A stretch of 64,000 bases of DNA from Cladorhizidae sp. MBARI D1340-BT2 (taxonomy: Eukaryota; Porifera; Demospongiae; Poecilosclerida; Cladorhizidae): contig JAQNBH010000002.1 of assembly GCA_028752905.1 (NCBI GenBank), forward strand, positions 23,943,059 to 24,007,058, written 5' to 3'. This document shows positions 62,227-64,000 of this stretch, in pieces. Positions within the stretch are counted from its first letter, which is position 1. Each line of letters begins with the position of its first letter. Both the position numbers and the translations under genes were made by a program. Below the pieces are notes generated by a model, which worked only from the letters and a program-made list of their open reading frames with translations, made no database searches and was not told the DNA's origin.

Positions 62227-63435
62227 CTTGATATTTGCCCTAATTTGGTCTATATGTTTCTCATTTTCCCCCCGAAAATCTTGTTTTTTTGCCGTGAAGC
62301 TCATAACTTTTCTACACTTTATCCAAAAAAGATAATTTTTATATCACCGAATAGCCCTTCTAATTATCTGTCTTTTGTACGTGCCAAAATTTTGAGTACT
62401 CTAAGTATTAGCAAGTTATGGTGATTTGAAGTGGTAAGGTTTGTGATTTTTCCTGGCGTTTTCCAGTTGCCAAAGCGGTGGCCTGCCAGTGAAAAACCAC
62501 TACATTTATTGATAATCTGTTCACATGCTGCAGATAAGGGCCTTCTCTATCAGTTGACAAAATCTGGGACTTTGGTCTTGTTAATTAGGGCAGTTATGAA
62601 TTGTACTCTTACTTGATGCTAAACATGTTCTTGATATTTGCCCTAATTTGGTCTATATGTTTCTCATTTTCCCCCCGAAAATCTTGTTTTTTTGCCGTGA
62701 AGCTCATAACTTTCCTACACTTTACCCAAAAAAGATAATTTTTATATCACTGAATAGCCCTTCTAATTATCTGTCTTTTGTACGTGCCAAAATTTTGAGT
62801 ACTCTAAGTATTAGCAAGTTATGGTGATTTGAAGTGGTAAGGTTTGGGATTTTTCCTGGCGTTTTCCAGTTGCCAAAGCGGTGGCCTGCCAGTGAAAAAC
62901 CACTACATTTATTGATAATCTGTTCACATGTTGCAGATAAGGGCCTTCTCTATCAGTTGACAAAATCTGGGACTTTGGTCTTGTTAATTAGGGCAGTTAT
63001 GAATTGTACTCTTACTTGATGCTAAACATGTTCTTGATATTTGCCCTAATTTGGTCTATATGTTTCTCATTTCCCCCCCGAAAATCTTGTTTTTTTGCCG
63101 TGAAGCTCATAACTATTCTACACTTTACCCCAAAAAGATAATTTTTATATCACCGAATAGCCCTTCTAATTATCTGTCTTTTGTACGTGCCAAAATTTTG
63201 AGTACTCTAAGTATTAGCAAGTTATGGTGATTTGAAGTGGTAAGGTTTGGGATTTTTCCTGGCGTTTTCCAGTTGCCAAAGCGGTGGCCTGCCAGTGAAA
63301 AACCACTACATTTATTGATAATCTGTTCACATGTTGCAGATAAGGGCCTTCTCTATCAGTTGACAAAATCTGGGACTTTGGTCTTGTTAATTAGGGCAGT
63401 TATGAATTGTACTCTTACTTGATGCTAAACATGTT
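62227..63435 (+). repeat. A block, 3 units
   Basis: Units start at 62227, 62630 (TTTCCTACAC, ATCACTGAATAG) and 63033 (AACTATTC). The order parallels 59196-60408 at 3031-bp spacing, but without the TATA insert. Confidence 0.93.
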
Positions 63436-63941
63436 AGCTTCGTAGATTATCCACACTTCACTGAATAGACTTGTTATACAGCTATTAAGATAGGACTCTC
63501 CAAGTGCTCTCTCTTGATATCAAACATCCATATATTCTGCACACTTCACTGTAATGGACTTGCAAGATAGGTATCTCTCAGTGTTCTCTATCTTGAGCTA
63601 AACATGTTAGCTTCATAGATTCTCCACACTTCACTGAATAGACTTGATATATAGCTCTAAAGGTAGGCCTCTCTCTGTTCTCTCTCTTGATACCAAACAT
63701 CTGTATATTCCACATACTTCACAGTAATGGACTTGATAGAATCACAAGATAGGTTTCTCTCTGCTATCTCTTGATGCTAAATAGATTCTCCACACTTCAC
63801 TGAATAAACTTGATATATAGCTATTAAGATAGGTCTCTCTCTGTGCTCTCTGTTGATATCAAACATCCATAATATTCTGCACACTTTACTGTAATGGACT
63901 TGATATGATTCGAATGATAGGTTTCATTATGTGTTCTCTAT
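63436..63941 (+). repeat. B unit, copy B20 (506 bp, type IIa)
   Basis: GATATCAAAC, CATCTG and CTGCTATCTC. Last complete B. Confidence 0.95.
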
Positions 63942-64000
63942 CTTGATATTTGCCCTAATTTGGTCTATATGTTTCTCATTTTCCCCCCGAAAATCTTGTT
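63942..64000 (+). repeat. A unit, first 59 bp, cut by window edge
   Basis: Starts CTTGATATTTGCCC and runs to AAAATCTTGTT. The array continues beyond the window. Confidence 0.93.

Larger units (their letters stand above)
1..64000 (+). repeat. Two-component satellite array (A 403 bp, B 506 bp), whole window
   Basis: Every base can be assigned to unit A or unit B, all in the same orientation. Spacing between equivalent points of successive A units is 403 (standard), 315 (88-bp deletion form), 387, 401, 404-407 (small indels), or 909-913 where a 506-bp B lies between. There is no unique sequence and no interrupting transposon. This is the architecture of eukaryotic satellite DNA with higher-order repeats. 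The family and the host species are not recognised. Confidence 0.97.

Noticed and set aside
1..64000. CRISPR array
   Set aside because: The repeated units are hundreds of bases long and abut directly. There are no short repeats with unique spacers and no cas-like genes.
1..64000. rDNA, 5S or histone gene cluster with B as spacer
   Set aside because: No stretch resembles 18S, 5.8S, 28S, 5S or any histone gene in either unit.

Overview
The window is a single, gene-free block of eukaryotic-type satellite DNA. From base 1 to base 64000 it consists only of two tandemly repeated units in one orientation. Unit A is normally 403 bp and occurs as 137 complete copies plus a 59-bp start at the right edge. 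Unit B is 506 bp and occurs as 19 complete copies plus a partial one at the left edge. I saw no protein-coding gene, rRNA, tRNA, intact mobile element or single-copy sequence. The DNA looks AT-rich by eye. Megasatellite organisation with nested higher-order repeats points to a plant or animal pericentromeric, subtelomeric or heterochromatic array. I do not recognise the family and cannot name the organism. Unit A starts at CTTGATATTT and ends at the palindrome AACATGTT. Its left half (unit positions 1 to about 204) is variable. Its right half (about 205 to 403) is almost invariant, and contains a nested fold-back, intron-like splice signals and a tRNA A-box-like motif. The invariant half carries a 61-codon open frame in every copy, but it normally begins with GTG and most substitutions I found there change the amino acid, so I do not call it a gene. 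Unit B is made of six diverged 79-95 bp subrepeats, which pair into three dimers of 174, 178 and 172 bp. B always sits at the same place, directly after AACATGTT at an A-A junction. Layout: bases 1-38520 (domain 1) are long A arrays of 23, 12, 55 and then 4 units, interrupted only at 9331, 14588 and 36488 by B. These arrays include 13 shortened 315-bp A units that all share one 88-bp deletion. At 38521 a unique 387-bp A unit marks a switch. From there to 64000 (domain 2) B recurs after every one to four A units, the short form is absent, and an A variant with a PstI site (CTGCAG) appears in 21 of 43 units. Higher-order repeats are visible at many scales: 403, about 1125, 1312, 1527, 2033, 2119, 2331, 3946, 5655 and 9607 bp. 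They suggest repeated segmental amplification and unequal exchange. What works together here is repeat architecture rather than genes: an A/B composite array in which the A left edge is the site of nearly all structural change and the A right half is kept uniform.
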